Source of the DNA: Oceanospirillum multiglobuliferum
GTDB lineage: Bacteria > Pseudomonadota > Gammaproteobacteria > Pseudomonadales > Halomonadaceae
Direction of reading: 5' to 3'
DNA: 54,990 nt
NCBI RefSeq assembly: GCF_900167095.1
Contig: NZ_FUXG01000021.1
Location: 1-54,990 of the forward strand
The position numbers and the translations under genes were made by a program. The notes under the pieces are model-generated. The model did not search any database, had not been told where the DNA came from, and worked only from the letters and a program-made list of their open reading frames with translations. Below are positions 40,799 through 49,115 of the stretch, piece after piece. The first letter of the stretch is position 1, and every line of letters starts with the position of its first letter.

Positions 40799-43700
40799 TT
40801 AACCCTCAATAGTTGAACCCTGCTTATCTTCTGATTGGTTTTGATACGCTTTAAGTAACGCCACTGATGCAGGTAACAGAGTTTGTAATTGTGTAATCAG
40901 CTTTTGGTGCTGCTGCCCTTGTTCATAGCGGCAGTCATGCTCTAGCTGTCGGGCTAACTCGGCAACTTGTAGTAAGCCAAAGCTAGCACTGGTGCTTTTG
41001 ATGGTGTGAGCCTGCTCTCCAATTGCGCTAATTTCTTGAGCTTGCTGGTGTTGCAGCACAAGTTGCATGCGATGATCTAGCTCCTTCAAAACAATACCGA
41101 TCATCTGTGTGCAGCGGTCTAAACCAATGTCTTGCTCCATTTGCTTGATTACTGAAATAGAGAGCGCGTCTATATCGGCCATAGTGTCTCTTGTCTGAGT
41201 GTCTTTTGTCTCAGTGGCAGGGTCTACAGCGCTACCCTCTGCTTCAGATGTTTCATCTGTGAGCGATAACTCGGGCTTAGCTTTGTGGTTATAAGTCTTG
41301 TCGTTATGGGGCAACCATCGCAGCAGTAAGCGCCTCAGCTCTGATAAGTTCACGGGTTTAGGTAAGAAGTCGTTCATACCCACCTCAAAGCAGCGTTCTT
41401 TGTCTGAAGTAACCACGTTAGCCGTCATGGCGATAATAGGGATGTGCTGGTATTTGACTTGTGCCCTGATCAGTTGAGTCGCCTCGTAACCGTTCATTTC
41501 TGGCATTTGCAGATCCATTAAAATCAGGTCAAAAGGTCGTTCTTTTAATGTTTGCAGCGCCTCAACACCGTTATTAGCCACTTCAATCTGTTGGTTCAGA
41601 GCCTCCAGCATACGAGTGGCAATCAGTTGATTGGTGATACTGTCTTCAACCAGTAGCACGCGATATTGCTCGTTCAGCGGCTGTTCTGATTGGGACAGTA
41701 CAGTAGGGCTGTAGTTGGTAACGGTTGTATCGGTTTTGGGGCACTTAAGATACACGCAAAATTGGCTGCCTTTTCCTTCTATACTGCTAAAAACAATGTA
41801 TCCCCCCATGAGTTTTGCAAGTCGCTGACTGATAACCAAACCTAAGCCTGAACCACCAAAGCGCCTAGAATCACTCTGATTGGCTTGAGTGAATTCGTTA
41901 AAGAGTAGAGCCTGTTTGTTGGCAGAAATTCCTACACCTGTGTCGGTAACGGCAAGACGGACGTAGAGTAGTTGGTCATTACTTTGTGGTAGTTTTTCCA
42001 ACTCAACATGAATATGACCTTTAGGGGTGAACTTCACTGCATTACTGAGCAGGTTTAAGCAGATTTGTCGAATGCGCCCAGCATCAGCTAACACACAACG
42101 GTTGATAGAGGGGTCAATACTCACCTTAATAGGTAATGACAACTGTTGAGCTTTAGGGCCAATAATCACTAGAGCTTCGTCGATAATATTAGCTAAGCTG
42201 ATTTCATTACTTTCAAGCGTCATTTTTCCGGCTTCGATTTTTGCGAAGTCTAAAATGTCGTTGATCAACTGCATCAGTACATCACTGCTCAACTCTGCGG
42301 CTTGAACCAACTCTAGTTGTTGAGTGCTTAATGGTGCATTTTTCAATAAAGAGATTGAGCCATGAATGCCATTTAAAGGGGTTCTAATTTCATGGCTCAT
42401 GGCGGCTAAAAATTGCGATTTGGCAATGTTGGCGCTGTCGGCCGCCTCAATAGCCGCCTCTAGGCGTTGTTGATCTTGTATTCTTTGGGTGATGTCACTA
42501 ACCACTAAGGTGTAGTAGAGCTGCCCATTGGCATCAAAGGCTTGAATATTAAATTCGATATGTAAAACCTCACCCTCTGGCGTTATCAGTTGTTGTTGGT
42601 GCAAATGGCTATTGATTAGGCTGTGGCGCTCAAGGGTTTCTATACGGCTTTCATGATCGACTCTTGCGATATGTAGCAGGTCAAATAGATCCAGTGATTC
42701 TTGCTCGGGTTTAATTCGGTTAAGCAGGTTAAACATACTCAGATTAAAACTAATGGTATTGCCCTCGTTGTCCATTAGTAAAATCGCGTTAATACTGGCA
42801 TCCATTAACGCGGCTTTTAGAGCATTTTGCTGCTCAACCTCTCGCTGAATACGCTTTTCTAAAGATAAATTGCGTAGAGAGATAATCGTAAACGGCTCTT
42901 GCTCAGAACCCGTTTGAGAACCTCTAATCTCTACAGGGATAAAGCGCTGGTTTGGTGTGAATATACAGCTGTCTTCTAAATGAAAAGGCACTTGGTGACG
43001 GTAAAGTTGTGCCAATGCTGTTTTAGCCGCAGGCGGTAGTAGGGCATCTATTTGAATATCCGTTGCGGTCTCAAGGCCTAGGAGTTGTAGTGCGGCTAAG
43101 TTGGCAACAAATACCTCTTGTTGCGCGTTTAAGCCTAAAATACCCTCATCGGTGCTGTTTAATATCAGCTCTAAGCGGCGGTCTTTTTGCAACAGGTCGT
43201 GGTAAAGCGCATTTTGCTCATCTGATATTAGGCTTAAACGCTTAGACATACGATTAAAGGCTTCTGCGGTAGGTGTCAGTTCGCCTAAGTGTTCACTTTT
43301 AATCTTATAGCCAAGCTGACCAGATTCAACGGCACTGACCGCTTGCCTAAGCGCCTGTATACCTTTGCCATAATCACGAAATAGCCCCAAACCTAATAGC
43401 GCTACACCAGCAAGCAAACCTAAGGTTGTATAAAGGTGTTGCTGCTCTAGCTGGCGTAATGCTTTAACGGTAGGACGCAGGTTAAGGGCAATATCCACTT
43501 GATAGCGATGACTGCCAATACTCAGATCAGAGGTGGTGCAATAATAGGGTTTCTCTAGACTTAAATAGGTGTCGGGCTTGAAGTTGCCGTTGAAATAGCT
43601 GGCTCTTGCTTCTAATAAAAGCTTAGGTTTATCCGTTTCTATTGGGCTACTTTGCTGCTGGTCTCTAACGCGAATATAAGCGATATCACCCTGCCCTTGT

Positions 43701-43930
43701 GTCAGTTGAGTCAGCGCCAGCTCTAAGCGCTGCATAGGGGCTGTTAAGCCACCTTGTTGGCTATGAGATTTAATCAGGCTATCAATGAATTGATAATGGC
43801 TTTGATATTGAGCTTGAATACTGTTTTTGGTGTTCTGAGCTAAAGTTTGGCTGTGCAGATAGTAAAGTGTGCCGCCTATGGCGCACTCAATCAGTATTAA
43901 GCTGATTAACAAGCGAATTCTAAAACTCAT
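40799..43930 (-). CDS. Hybrid sensor histidine kinase with receiver and HPt domains, SypF-like
   Basis: 1043 aa. TM1 at ~7-25, a periplasmic sensor of about 140 residues, TM2 at ~165-185 and HAMP follow. Two PAS-like domains (~250-490) precede HisKA with FLAAMSHEIRTPLNG (His ~511). HATPase has LSNAVKFTPKG and GSGLGLVISQRL. The receiver has LILMDLQMPEMNG (Asp ~805). HPt has HTIKSTSASFG (His ~975). This complete phosphorelay suits control of both the SypE- and SypG-like regulators encoded just downstream. The ATG at 43930 has AGG six bases before it; the longer frame would start inside the upstream gene. In V. fischeri the order is E then F; here it is F then E. Confidence 0.92.
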   Translation of the reverse strand: MSFRIRLLISLILIECAIGGTLYYLHSQTLAQNTKNSIQAQYQSHYQFIDSLIKSHSQQGGLTAPMQRLELALTQLTQGQGDIAYIRVRDQQQSSPIETDKPKLLLEARASYFNGNFKPDTYLSLEKPYYCTTSDLSIGSHRYQVDIALNLRPTVKALRQLEQQHLYTTLGLLAGVALLGLGLFRDYGKGIQALRQAVSAVESGQLGYKIKSEHLGELTPTAEAFNRMSKRLSLISDEQNALYHDLLQKDRRLELILNSTDEGILGLNAQQEVFVANLAALQLLGLETATDIQIDALLPPAAKTALAQLYRHQVPFHLEDSCIFTPNQRFIPVEIRGSQTGSEQEPFTIISLRNLSLEKRIQREVEQQNALKAALMDASINAILLMDNEGNTISFNLSMFNLLNRIKPEQESLDLFDLLHIARVDHESRIETLERHSLINSHLHQQQLITPEGEVLHIEFNIQAFDANGQLYYTLVVSDITQRIQDQQRLEAAIEAADSANIAKSQFLAAMSHEIRTPLNGIHGSISLLKNAPLSTQQLELVQAAELSSDVLMQLINDILDFAKIEAGKMTLESNEISLANIIDEALVIIGPKAQQLSLPIKVSIDPSINRCVLADAGRIRQICLNLLSNAVKFTPKGHIHVELEKLPQSNDQLLYVRLAVTDTGVGISANKQALLFNEFTQANQSDSRRFGGSGLGLVISQRLAKLMGGYIVFSSIEGKGSQFCVYLKCPKTDTTVTNYSPTVLSQSEQPLNEQYRVLLVEDSITNQLIATRMLEALNQQIEVANNGVEALQTLKERPFDLILMDLQMPEMNGYEATQLIRAQVKYQHIPIIAMTANVVTSDKERCFEVGMNDFLPKPVNLSELRRLLLRWLPHNDKTYNHKAKPELSLTDETSEAEGSAVDPATETKDTQTRDTMADIDALSISVIKQMEQDIGLDRCTQMIGIVLKELDHRMQLVLQHQQAQEISAIGEQAHTIKSTSASFGLLQVAELARQLEHDCRYEQGQQHQKLITQLQTLLPASVALLKAYQNQSEDKQGSTIEG

Positions 43931-43965
43931 AATAAACCTGTTTTTAGTGTGCCAACGTCTTGGCA

Positions 43966-44673
43966 CTATACCCTAAGGTTAAGTAAGGTTGATTGGTTAA
44001 CCCAGTGTTTTAAACGAGCACATATCTTAGGTAGAAAAGGTTTTAAGCGGTTGGCCTCTCGTTTTAACTCATCGGCTAATGAAGGATGCTCAACATCATT
44101 CATAATACAGCCAATAAGGTTGGCTTTAACTTGTTGTAGCTGTTCGCAGCTCTCCTCCAATATGCTCTGTGTGGTAAAGCCAGACTTGATCAGTAATAAG
44201 GTGGCATCGGTTTCAGAGCAAACAGTGCTTGCGGGAATATTACGGTAGTTAGTGGCATTAAGCGGAGAAGTGTCAATAATCACTCGATCATAGCTTTGCA
44301 GCCAATGCTGAATGGTCTCAGAAAACGCGCCTTGATTACGAAACGAGAGCGACGCTGTATTGCCCACAGGTGCAGGTAAATAATGTGTGCCTTGTGCCGA
44401 TGGCGCGCAAATAGACGCGGTGGTTGACGCTCCAGCTTGCCAAGCCTGACGCTGAAAACCAAAAGAGTGGTCAAGGTTAGGACGCTGTAAGTTGAGATCA
44501 ACCAACAGCACTTTATAACCATCAGCCTGATAGCGTTTTGACAGGGCATAGGCCAGCATCGAAGTGCCACAGTCACCATGACAGCCTGTTAACGCCGTGG
44601 TTTTATAGCCTTGAGCTTCTAATTGGCGATAGATGCGCTCTAGCTCAACATAGTGTACGGGTAAAGTGTTCAT
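43966..44673 (-). CDS. CpsD/ParA-like P-loop protein without Walker A lysine, SypD-like
   Basis: 235 aa in the MinD/BY-kinase family that works with polysaccharide exporters. The expected Walker A (G-x4-GK[ST]) reads TGCHGDCGTSMLAY at ~28-41, with Thr in place of the lysine. Walker A' VLLVDLNLQRPNLDHSFG (~55-72) and Walker B DRVIIDTSPLNA (~130) are kept. There is no tyrosine-rich tail, so autophosphorylation as in true BY-kinases is unlikely. It sits between the SLBB exporter gene and the sensor kinase gene, as SypD does. Loss of the lysine suggests altered or absent ATP hydrolysis with a structural role at the exporter. Confidence 0.85.
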   Translation of the reverse strand: MNTLPVHYVELERIYRQLEAQGYKTTALTGCHGDCGTSMLAYALSKRYQADGYKVLLVDLNLQRPNLDHSFGFQRQAWQAGASTTASICAPSAQGTHYLPAPVGNTASLSFRNQGAFSETIQHWLQSYDRVIIDTSPLNATNYRNIPASTVCSETDATLLLIKSGFTTQSILEESCEQLQQVKANLIGCIMNDVEHPSLADELKREANRLKPFLPKICARLKHWVNQSTLLNLRV

Positions 44674-44726
44674 GGTGGCCTCTCCTATGGTGCTATGTAC
44701 GGTTTTTCTACATGGTAGAAAACGGT

Positions 44727-46853
44727 TTATAGCAACAGCATTAAGGTTAAAAGACTGACCAGATCACGCACTAAAGCCATACTCTCTGACCAGCGGCTTT
44801 GGCTGCGCACGGGCATGAAAACAGTATCTCCTGCCCTTACTACAGGCAATAAGTGTGCCTGTGGCGCTTTTAAATAAGCTCTTAAATCAAAATGAGTGGT
44901 GCGCGTGTCGCAGCAACCTTGATGCACAATATGTACATCCTCTGTCAGTGCCTCGCTTGTGGGGCCGCCCGCTAAGGCCAATAGGTCTAACAGATTCATA
45001 TCATCATTAAAGCGATAGTAGCCGGGGCTGTTTAAGGCTCCCATAATGCGAACCGACTTATGAGCTTGGTTAGGGTAGTTGGTTAACACTTGGTCAGGGA
45101 TAAAAATAGTGTCCCCTGCTTGCAGCTGTGGCAGTAAGCTTTGATCGCCTGTTTCAAAGTACAGTGCCAGATCAATTTGTGTTAGCTGCACTGCTGATTG
45201 GTTACGGTGAATTACCCGCACCTCTCTTAGGTCTGCCTGTTGGCTGGGGCCATTGGCTGCAGCCAATACATCTAAGAAGCTGAGTTCAGGGCTAAAGCGA
45301 TAGCGACCTGGCACTCCCACCTGACCCAAAATAAAAACGGACTCTTCACTTGATTGTTTAATCCAAGCCGCTTTATTACCTGAGGGTAGTTCTGGCTGGC
45401 GAGGAATGATGACCGTGTCACCGCCCTTAAGCTGCGGTAATGGCGTTTTATCTCGACCAGAAAGGTAGGCTTCTAGATTGAAAATTTCTGGTGCTTGCCC
45501 TTTTCGCTTAATACTGAGTTGCGCTAGATCGGCATCTTTGGCGGGGCCGCTACTCTCTGCTAGCAGATCAAGTAACGTCATCTCATTAGACCACTCATAA
45601 CGTCCGGGGTTGGTGACCGCTCCCAGAACATGTACCGCTTTATCAGGGCTAATTTTTAACCAAGAGGTTTGGTTCAAGTCATTTTTCTCAGGCACAAAGA
45701 TCGCATCACCTGCGGCAATTGTCGGCACACTTTGAGTATTTAAGCCCTCGGTATAAGCTTGCAGATCAAAGTTCACCACGGTGCCATTACGCCGAATAAT
45801 ACGAATTTCACGGCTTCTGGCATAACGAGTAGGGCCGCCAGCATTGGCTAAAATATCAAAGAAGCTTGCCTCTGCTTTGCTTTCATAAGCGCCGGGGCGA
45901 AACACTTCACCCATGATATAAATGGTACTGTTACCTGTTTTAATCTCTTCCTCTTTCATGGGCACAAAAATGGTTGCCCCTGCGGCCACTGCGGGCATTG
46001 ACCTTGAGCTGCCGCTGTCTAAATAGGCTTTAAGATCAAAGAGCTGTGGTTCTCCTTCGGTAATGAGGCGGATCTGTGAAACACTGGCAAAGCGAGTGAC
46101 ACCACCTGCCCGCATCAGCAGATCAACCATATTTTGATCGGCTTCAAAACTGAATGTACCGGGGTTATGCACCTCACCAAAAATACGTACAGACTGCTTT
46201 TTTTCTGCGGCATCGCCACCAGCCAATAAACTGGCGGCATCAAACTCAACTTGCACGTTGCCTGTTAGAGGTGAGGAAGGTACAAACACTATGTCTAAAG
46301 GTTGTAGATCAGGTATTAGTGCTTCATCTCCGCTGTCCATATACTTTTTAAAATCAACAACCTGAACTTGCCCTGCCCGCTTGATCTGGATGCGGTCTAA
46401 CTGCGCACCGGGTTTTAAACCACCCGCTGCCGTTAGTGCCATTTGCAAATTGCCTTGGCCTGAAATATTCACCTCGCCGGGCGTTTGAACGTAGCCCAAC
46501 ACGGTAACTAACAAGCGTGATTCTTTCAGGTTGATCTGGAGCTGCTCTGTATTGCGATAACTCTGCGCAAGCTGCTGGCGCACGACGCTTCTAAGGTCTT
46601 CAATGGTTAAGCCTGAAACTTTTACTAAACCTACTTCAGGCAGATTGATATAGCCTTGACGGTCAACCTCGAAGCTGTTTTCAAATCCTTCCTCACCTAA
46701 AAAGCTGATCTGTAATTGATCACCAATGCGGATTAGGGTTCTAACCTCGGTTTCAGCGTAAAGCCCCGTAGATAACAAGCTGCAAGCCATTGCTAACAGC
46801 CATATCCGTATCAATATGAAAGGTTTTACTGTCCTGTGATTACAGATGTCCAT
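44727..46853 (-). CDS. Polysaccharide export protein with six SLBB repeats, SypC-like
   Basis: 708 aa. A classical signal peptide (to ~34, GLYA|ETE) has no lipobox. The polysaccharide-export domain follows (LIRIGDQLQISFLGEEGFENSF..., ~40-115). Six SLBB domains then repeat about every 95 residues, each starting like VxGxVxNPGxY and containing LLDLLAxAGGP (e.g. VRIFGEVHNPG, IYIMGEVFRPG, VHVLGAVTNPG, VFILGQVGVPG, VRIMGALNSPG). A hydrophobic C-terminus (LVSLLTLMLLL) may insert in the membrane. Wza has far fewer SLBB domains, so this is a long form. It would form the outer part of an export channel. One base separates it from the OmpA-like gene. Confidence 0.93.
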   Translation of the reverse strand: MDICNHRTVKPFILIRIWLLAMACSLLSTGLYAETEVRTLIRIGDQLQISFLGEEGFENSFEVDRQGYINLPEVGLVKVSGLTIEDLRSVVRQQLAQSYRNTEQLQINLKESRLLVTVLGYVQTPGEVNISGQGNLQMALTAAGGLKPGAQLDRIQIKRAGQVQVVDFKKYMDSGDEALIPDLQPLDIVFVPSSPLTGNVQVEFDAASLLAGGDAAEKKQSVRIFGEVHNPGTFSFEADQNMVDLLMRAGGVTRFASVSQIRLITEGEPQLFDLKAYLDSGSSRSMPAVAAGATIFVPMKEEEIKTGNSTIYIMGEVFRPGAYESKAEASFFDILANAGGPTRYARSREIRIIRRNGTVVNFDLQAYTEGLNTQSVPTIAAGDAIFVPEKNDLNQTSWLKISPDKAVHVLGAVTNPGRYEWSNEMTLLDLLAESSGPAKDADLAQLSIKRKGQAPEIFNLEAYLSGRDKTPLPQLKGGDTVIIPRQPELPSGNKAAWIKQSSEESVFILGQVGVPGRYRFSPELSFLDVLAAANGPSQQADLREVRVIHRNQSAVQLTQIDLALYFETGDQSLLPQLQAGDTIFIPDQVLTNYPNQAHKSVRIMGALNSPGYYRFNDDMNLLDLLALAGGPTSEALTEDVHIVHQGCCDTRTTHFDLRAYLKAPQAHLLPVVRAGDTVFMPVRSQSRWSESMALVRDLVSLLTLMLLL

Positions 46854-46854
46854 A

Positions 46855-47751
46855 TTAACGATCTCCCCAAAGCTCCGTTACTGACGGCCAGTGTTTGACC
46901 TGCTGGCTGCGACTGCTGCGCTCCAGCAATAAACGAAGATTAAACCTTACTCGACGATTTTGTGCGCGGTTTTGTGCTAACGCATTGGTCGCAATAGGAT
47001 TATGCTCGCCTTGAGCATCCGTTAAAATTTGATGATCAGCAATACCTTGCTGTTTTAAAAATGTTGTTACAGCCTCAGCTCGTTGTAGTGCTAACTGTGC
47101 ATTATAAGACTCTGAGCCAACAGCATCGGTATGACCGATTAACTCGACGCGATAGACCGGATGGTTTTTCAACCAATGGCTTAAATTCAATAGCGGTGTG
47201 ATCATCTCGTCAGGTAGTTTGGCTTGGTCGGTGGCAAAGCTGAATCGGCTTAACTCATCCAGTAGTGGCTGCATCGCCGTCAGTTGGCGGTCAGGTTGGC
47301 TGTCCATGCAGGTTGTGCGCGTTTGTAGATAGCGCAGACCATACTCCGTATCGTTAATCTGTTGATCAAGCACGCGTAAATCATGTAAAGCATCTTGGTT
47401 TAAACCGCTTAAGTGTTCTTGCTGAATGCGGTGTGCCAGTTGCTGCATACGATAAATACGCGCAGGTACACAGTCGCCGCCACCGGATAAGTTGAGTTGT
47501 TCGATACGCAAATTGGCAATACGCAACGCATCGGCTACTCGATTTTTTAAGCCTTGCTCAAGGGGGTAAGGGTAAGGTTGATAGCTGTTTTGTACGTCGT
47601 TTTGAGAGGCAGACCAACTCACACAGCCGCTACTGAGCATAACGCTTATCAATAAAAGCAGCTTTAAAATAAACAGGTAGACCGGAGCAGGTGCTCGTAA
47701 TGGTTGAGCACCTGCAATATTGTTGCCTTGATGAGATTGGGCTAATTGCAT
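46855..47751 (-). CDS. OmpA-like peptidoglycan-binding lipoprotein, SypB-like
   Basis: 298 aa. A long cytoplasmic N-terminal stretch precedes a type II signal core (LFILKLLLLISVMLSSGC, Cys ~43). A helical middle part (~60-170) is followed by an OmpA C-terminal domain: ELIGHTDAVGSESYNAQLALQ...AEAV and NRAQNRRVRF (~200-285), which binds peptidoglycan. It would anchor the export apparatus to the cell wall. A later start is possible given the long n-region, but GGAG lies seven bases before this ATG. Its place and domains match SypB. Confidence 0.9.
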   Translation of the reverse strand: MQLAQSHQGNNIAGAQPLRAPAPVYLFILKLLLLISVMLSSGCVSWSASQNDVQNSYQPYPYPLEQGLKNRVADALRIANLRIEQLNLSGGGDCVPARIYRMQQLAHRIQQEHLSGLNQDALHDLRVLDQQINDTEYGLRYLQTRTTCMDSQPDRQLTAMQPLLDELSRFSFATDQAKLPDEMITPLLNLSHWLKNHPVYRVELIGHTDAVGSESYNAQLALQRAEAVTTFLKQQGIADHQILTDAQGEHNPIATNALAQNRAQNRRVRFNLRLLLERSSRSQQVKHWPSVTELWGDR

Positions 47752-47809
47752 GATCCTTCTCCCCTATTCCTGATCTACCACAGGCCTACAGATTCGCAGA
47801 TTATCCAAA

Positions 47810-48151
47810 TTAAGAGACCAGCGTTTCTGTCACACAGCTTCTGATGTCGGCATGAACCGGAATCGCTCTATTGATACGTAACAAAGTGGTAAGTTCTTTA
47901 GGTTGACCTGTTAAACCAACCAAAACCAGCTTTCGGTTTTGCTCACGTAGGCGCTTAAATAGAAACACTAAAGCACCAATACCTGAAGAGTCCATAAAGG
48001 TGACTTTGCTGAGATCGCACAGAATATGACCTGAGAACTGAGTGGGGATCTTTTCAAGCAGATCTTTGCGCTCAGCTACGGCAACACAATCAAGCTCGCC
48101 GCTGATCTCTAACACCTCATACTCATTTAAAGTGTAGTGTGATTGATACAT
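47810..48151 (-). CDS. STAS-domain anti-sigma-factor antagonist, SypA-like
   Basis: 113 aa single STAS domain: LEISGELDCVAVAERKDL, then LCDLSKVTFMDSSGIGALVFLFKRL. The serine in DSSGIGAL (~56) is the usual phosphorylation site. In V. fischeri unphosphorylated SypA promotes biofilm formation and SypE controls its phosphorylation; a SypE-like protein is encoded five genes downstream. First gene of the operon, GGAG seven bases before the ATG, preceded by a sigma-54-like promoter. Confidence 0.93.
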   Translation of the reverse strand: MYQSHYTLNEYEVLEISGELDCVAVAERKDLLEKIPTQFSGHILCDLSKVTFMDSSGIGALVFLFKRLREQNRKLVLVGLTGQPKELTTLLRINRAIPVHADIRSCVTETLVS

Positions 48152-48192
48152 GATCTTGCTCCTTAATAACCTACTTGTTTTGTCTGTTACTG

Positions 48193-48208
48193 AGCAGAAA
48201 CCACACCA
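48193..48208 (-). promoter_or_regulatory. Sigma-54-type promoter of the syp-like operon
   Basis: On the minus strand TGGTGTG-N4-CTGCT has the GG-N10-GC spacing of -24/-12 promoters and differs from TGGYAYR-N4-TTGCW at two positions. Its -12 GC lies about 43 bases before the STAS start codon, leaving a short leader. The operon encodes a sigma-54 activator, which supports the call. Confidence 0.6.
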
Positions 48209-48277
48209 ATTATATTAAATTCTTTAAAAACAATGAGTTAGAAGGTTGTCGGAACGTCAGGTAATAAAGAATTGCAC

Positions 48278-48298
48278 TTTGCATTTGCAAAATGCAAA
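48278..48298. promoter_or_regulatory. Candidate enhancer site for the SypG-like activator
   Basis: TTTGCATTT (48278-48286) and AAATGCAAA (48290-48298) are perfect 9-bp arms around GCA. The centre lies about 80 bp upstream of the -24 element, the right range for a sigma-54 enhancer site. It lies between the divergent syp-like operon and tag, and nothing else in the gap explains it. Confidence 0.6.
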
Positions 48299-48391
48299 AA
48301 CTTAGAAGTGATCACCCATAAGTTAAGGTTGATTGAATTCAAGTAATCAGTACTCTTCAGATTCACTTGATTATTGCATGGAGCCACAACT

Positions 48392-49039
48392 ATGAATCCA
48401 GCAGGTTTAATTTTAGGACAAGATCAGCAGCATCGTTGTTGGTGGTGCGGCGAAAATGATGCGCTTTATCAGCATTATCATGACCATGAATGGGGGCACC
48501 CTGTCACTGACGATGTGCGTTTGTTTGAAAAAATCTGTTTAGAAGGTTTTCAAGCGGGCTTAAGTTGGATCACCATCTTACGTAAGCGGGAAAATTTTAG
48601 GGCTGCATTTGCAGGCTTCGATTTTCACAAGTTGACCCACTTTACAGAACAAGATGTTGAGCGCTTGTTGCAAGATGCCGGCATTATTCGCCATAGGGGT
48701 AAAATTCAAGCCACCCTTAATAACGCTGCCCGAGCGGTTGAAATGCAGCAAGAGTTTGGCTCATTAGCCGCTTATTTTTGGCACTTTGAACCCACACTAG
48801 AGCAGCGGCCAAACCAAGCGGATTACGAGAGCATTCGGCAAATCGCTCAAACTGAGTTGTCTCAGAAAATGAGTAAAGACCTGAAAAAACGGGGTTGGAA
48901 GTTTGTAGGCCCCACCACTTGTTATGCCTTTATGCAGGCAATGGGTTTGGTGAATGATCACCTTGAAGGTTGTTATGCCAGACAAGTTTGTTTAGACGCA
49001 AGAGCTGCACTCGATAAACCTATCGTGCTTGATAAGTAA
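48392..49039 (+). CDS. tag: DNA-3-methyladenine glycosylase I
   Basis: 215 aa. RCWWCGENDALYQHYHDHEWGHPVTDD in its parts (~11-37) includes the zinc-binding Cys and His residues of the Tag family. KICLEGFQAGLSWITILRKRENFR forms the helix-hairpin region, and the C-terminal GPTTCYAFMQAMGLVNDH has the second zinc motif. It removes 3-methyladenine from alkylated DNA. The ATG at 48392 has GGAG eight bases before it. Monocistronic and divergent from the syp-like operon. Confidence 0.95.
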   Translation: MNPAGLILGQDQQHRCWWCGENDALYQHYHDHEWGHPVTDDVRLFEKICLEGFQAGLSWITILRKRENFRAAFAGFDFHKLTHFTEQDVERLLQDAGIIRHRGKIQATLNNAARAVEMQQEFGSLAAYFWHFEPTLEQRPNQADYESIRQIAQTELSQKMSKDLKKRGWKFVGPTTCYAFMQAMGLVNDHLEGCYARQVCLDARAALDKPIVLDK

Positions 49040-49064
49040 AAGCGCAATGAAATTAGCAAAACTG

Positions 49065-49092
49065 GCCGCCTCATCAAAAAATGATAGGCGGC
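49065..49092. terminator. Stem-loop between tag and fghA
   Basis: GCCGCCT (49065-49071) and AGGCGGC (49086-49092), extended by ATC/GAT past one bulged base, form a stem between two convergent genes. It can serve both transcripts; T runs are short. Confidence 0.65.
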
Positions 49093-49115
49093 AGTAAAAT
49101 CAGATGATCTAGTAC

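Noticed and set aside
37687-48151. Operon read as an ordinary capsule (Wza-Wzb-Wzc) locus
   Set aside because: There is no Wzb phosphatase, Wzc-type transmembrane kinase or glycosyltransferase gene, while the STAS and kinase-REC-PP2C genes match Syp.
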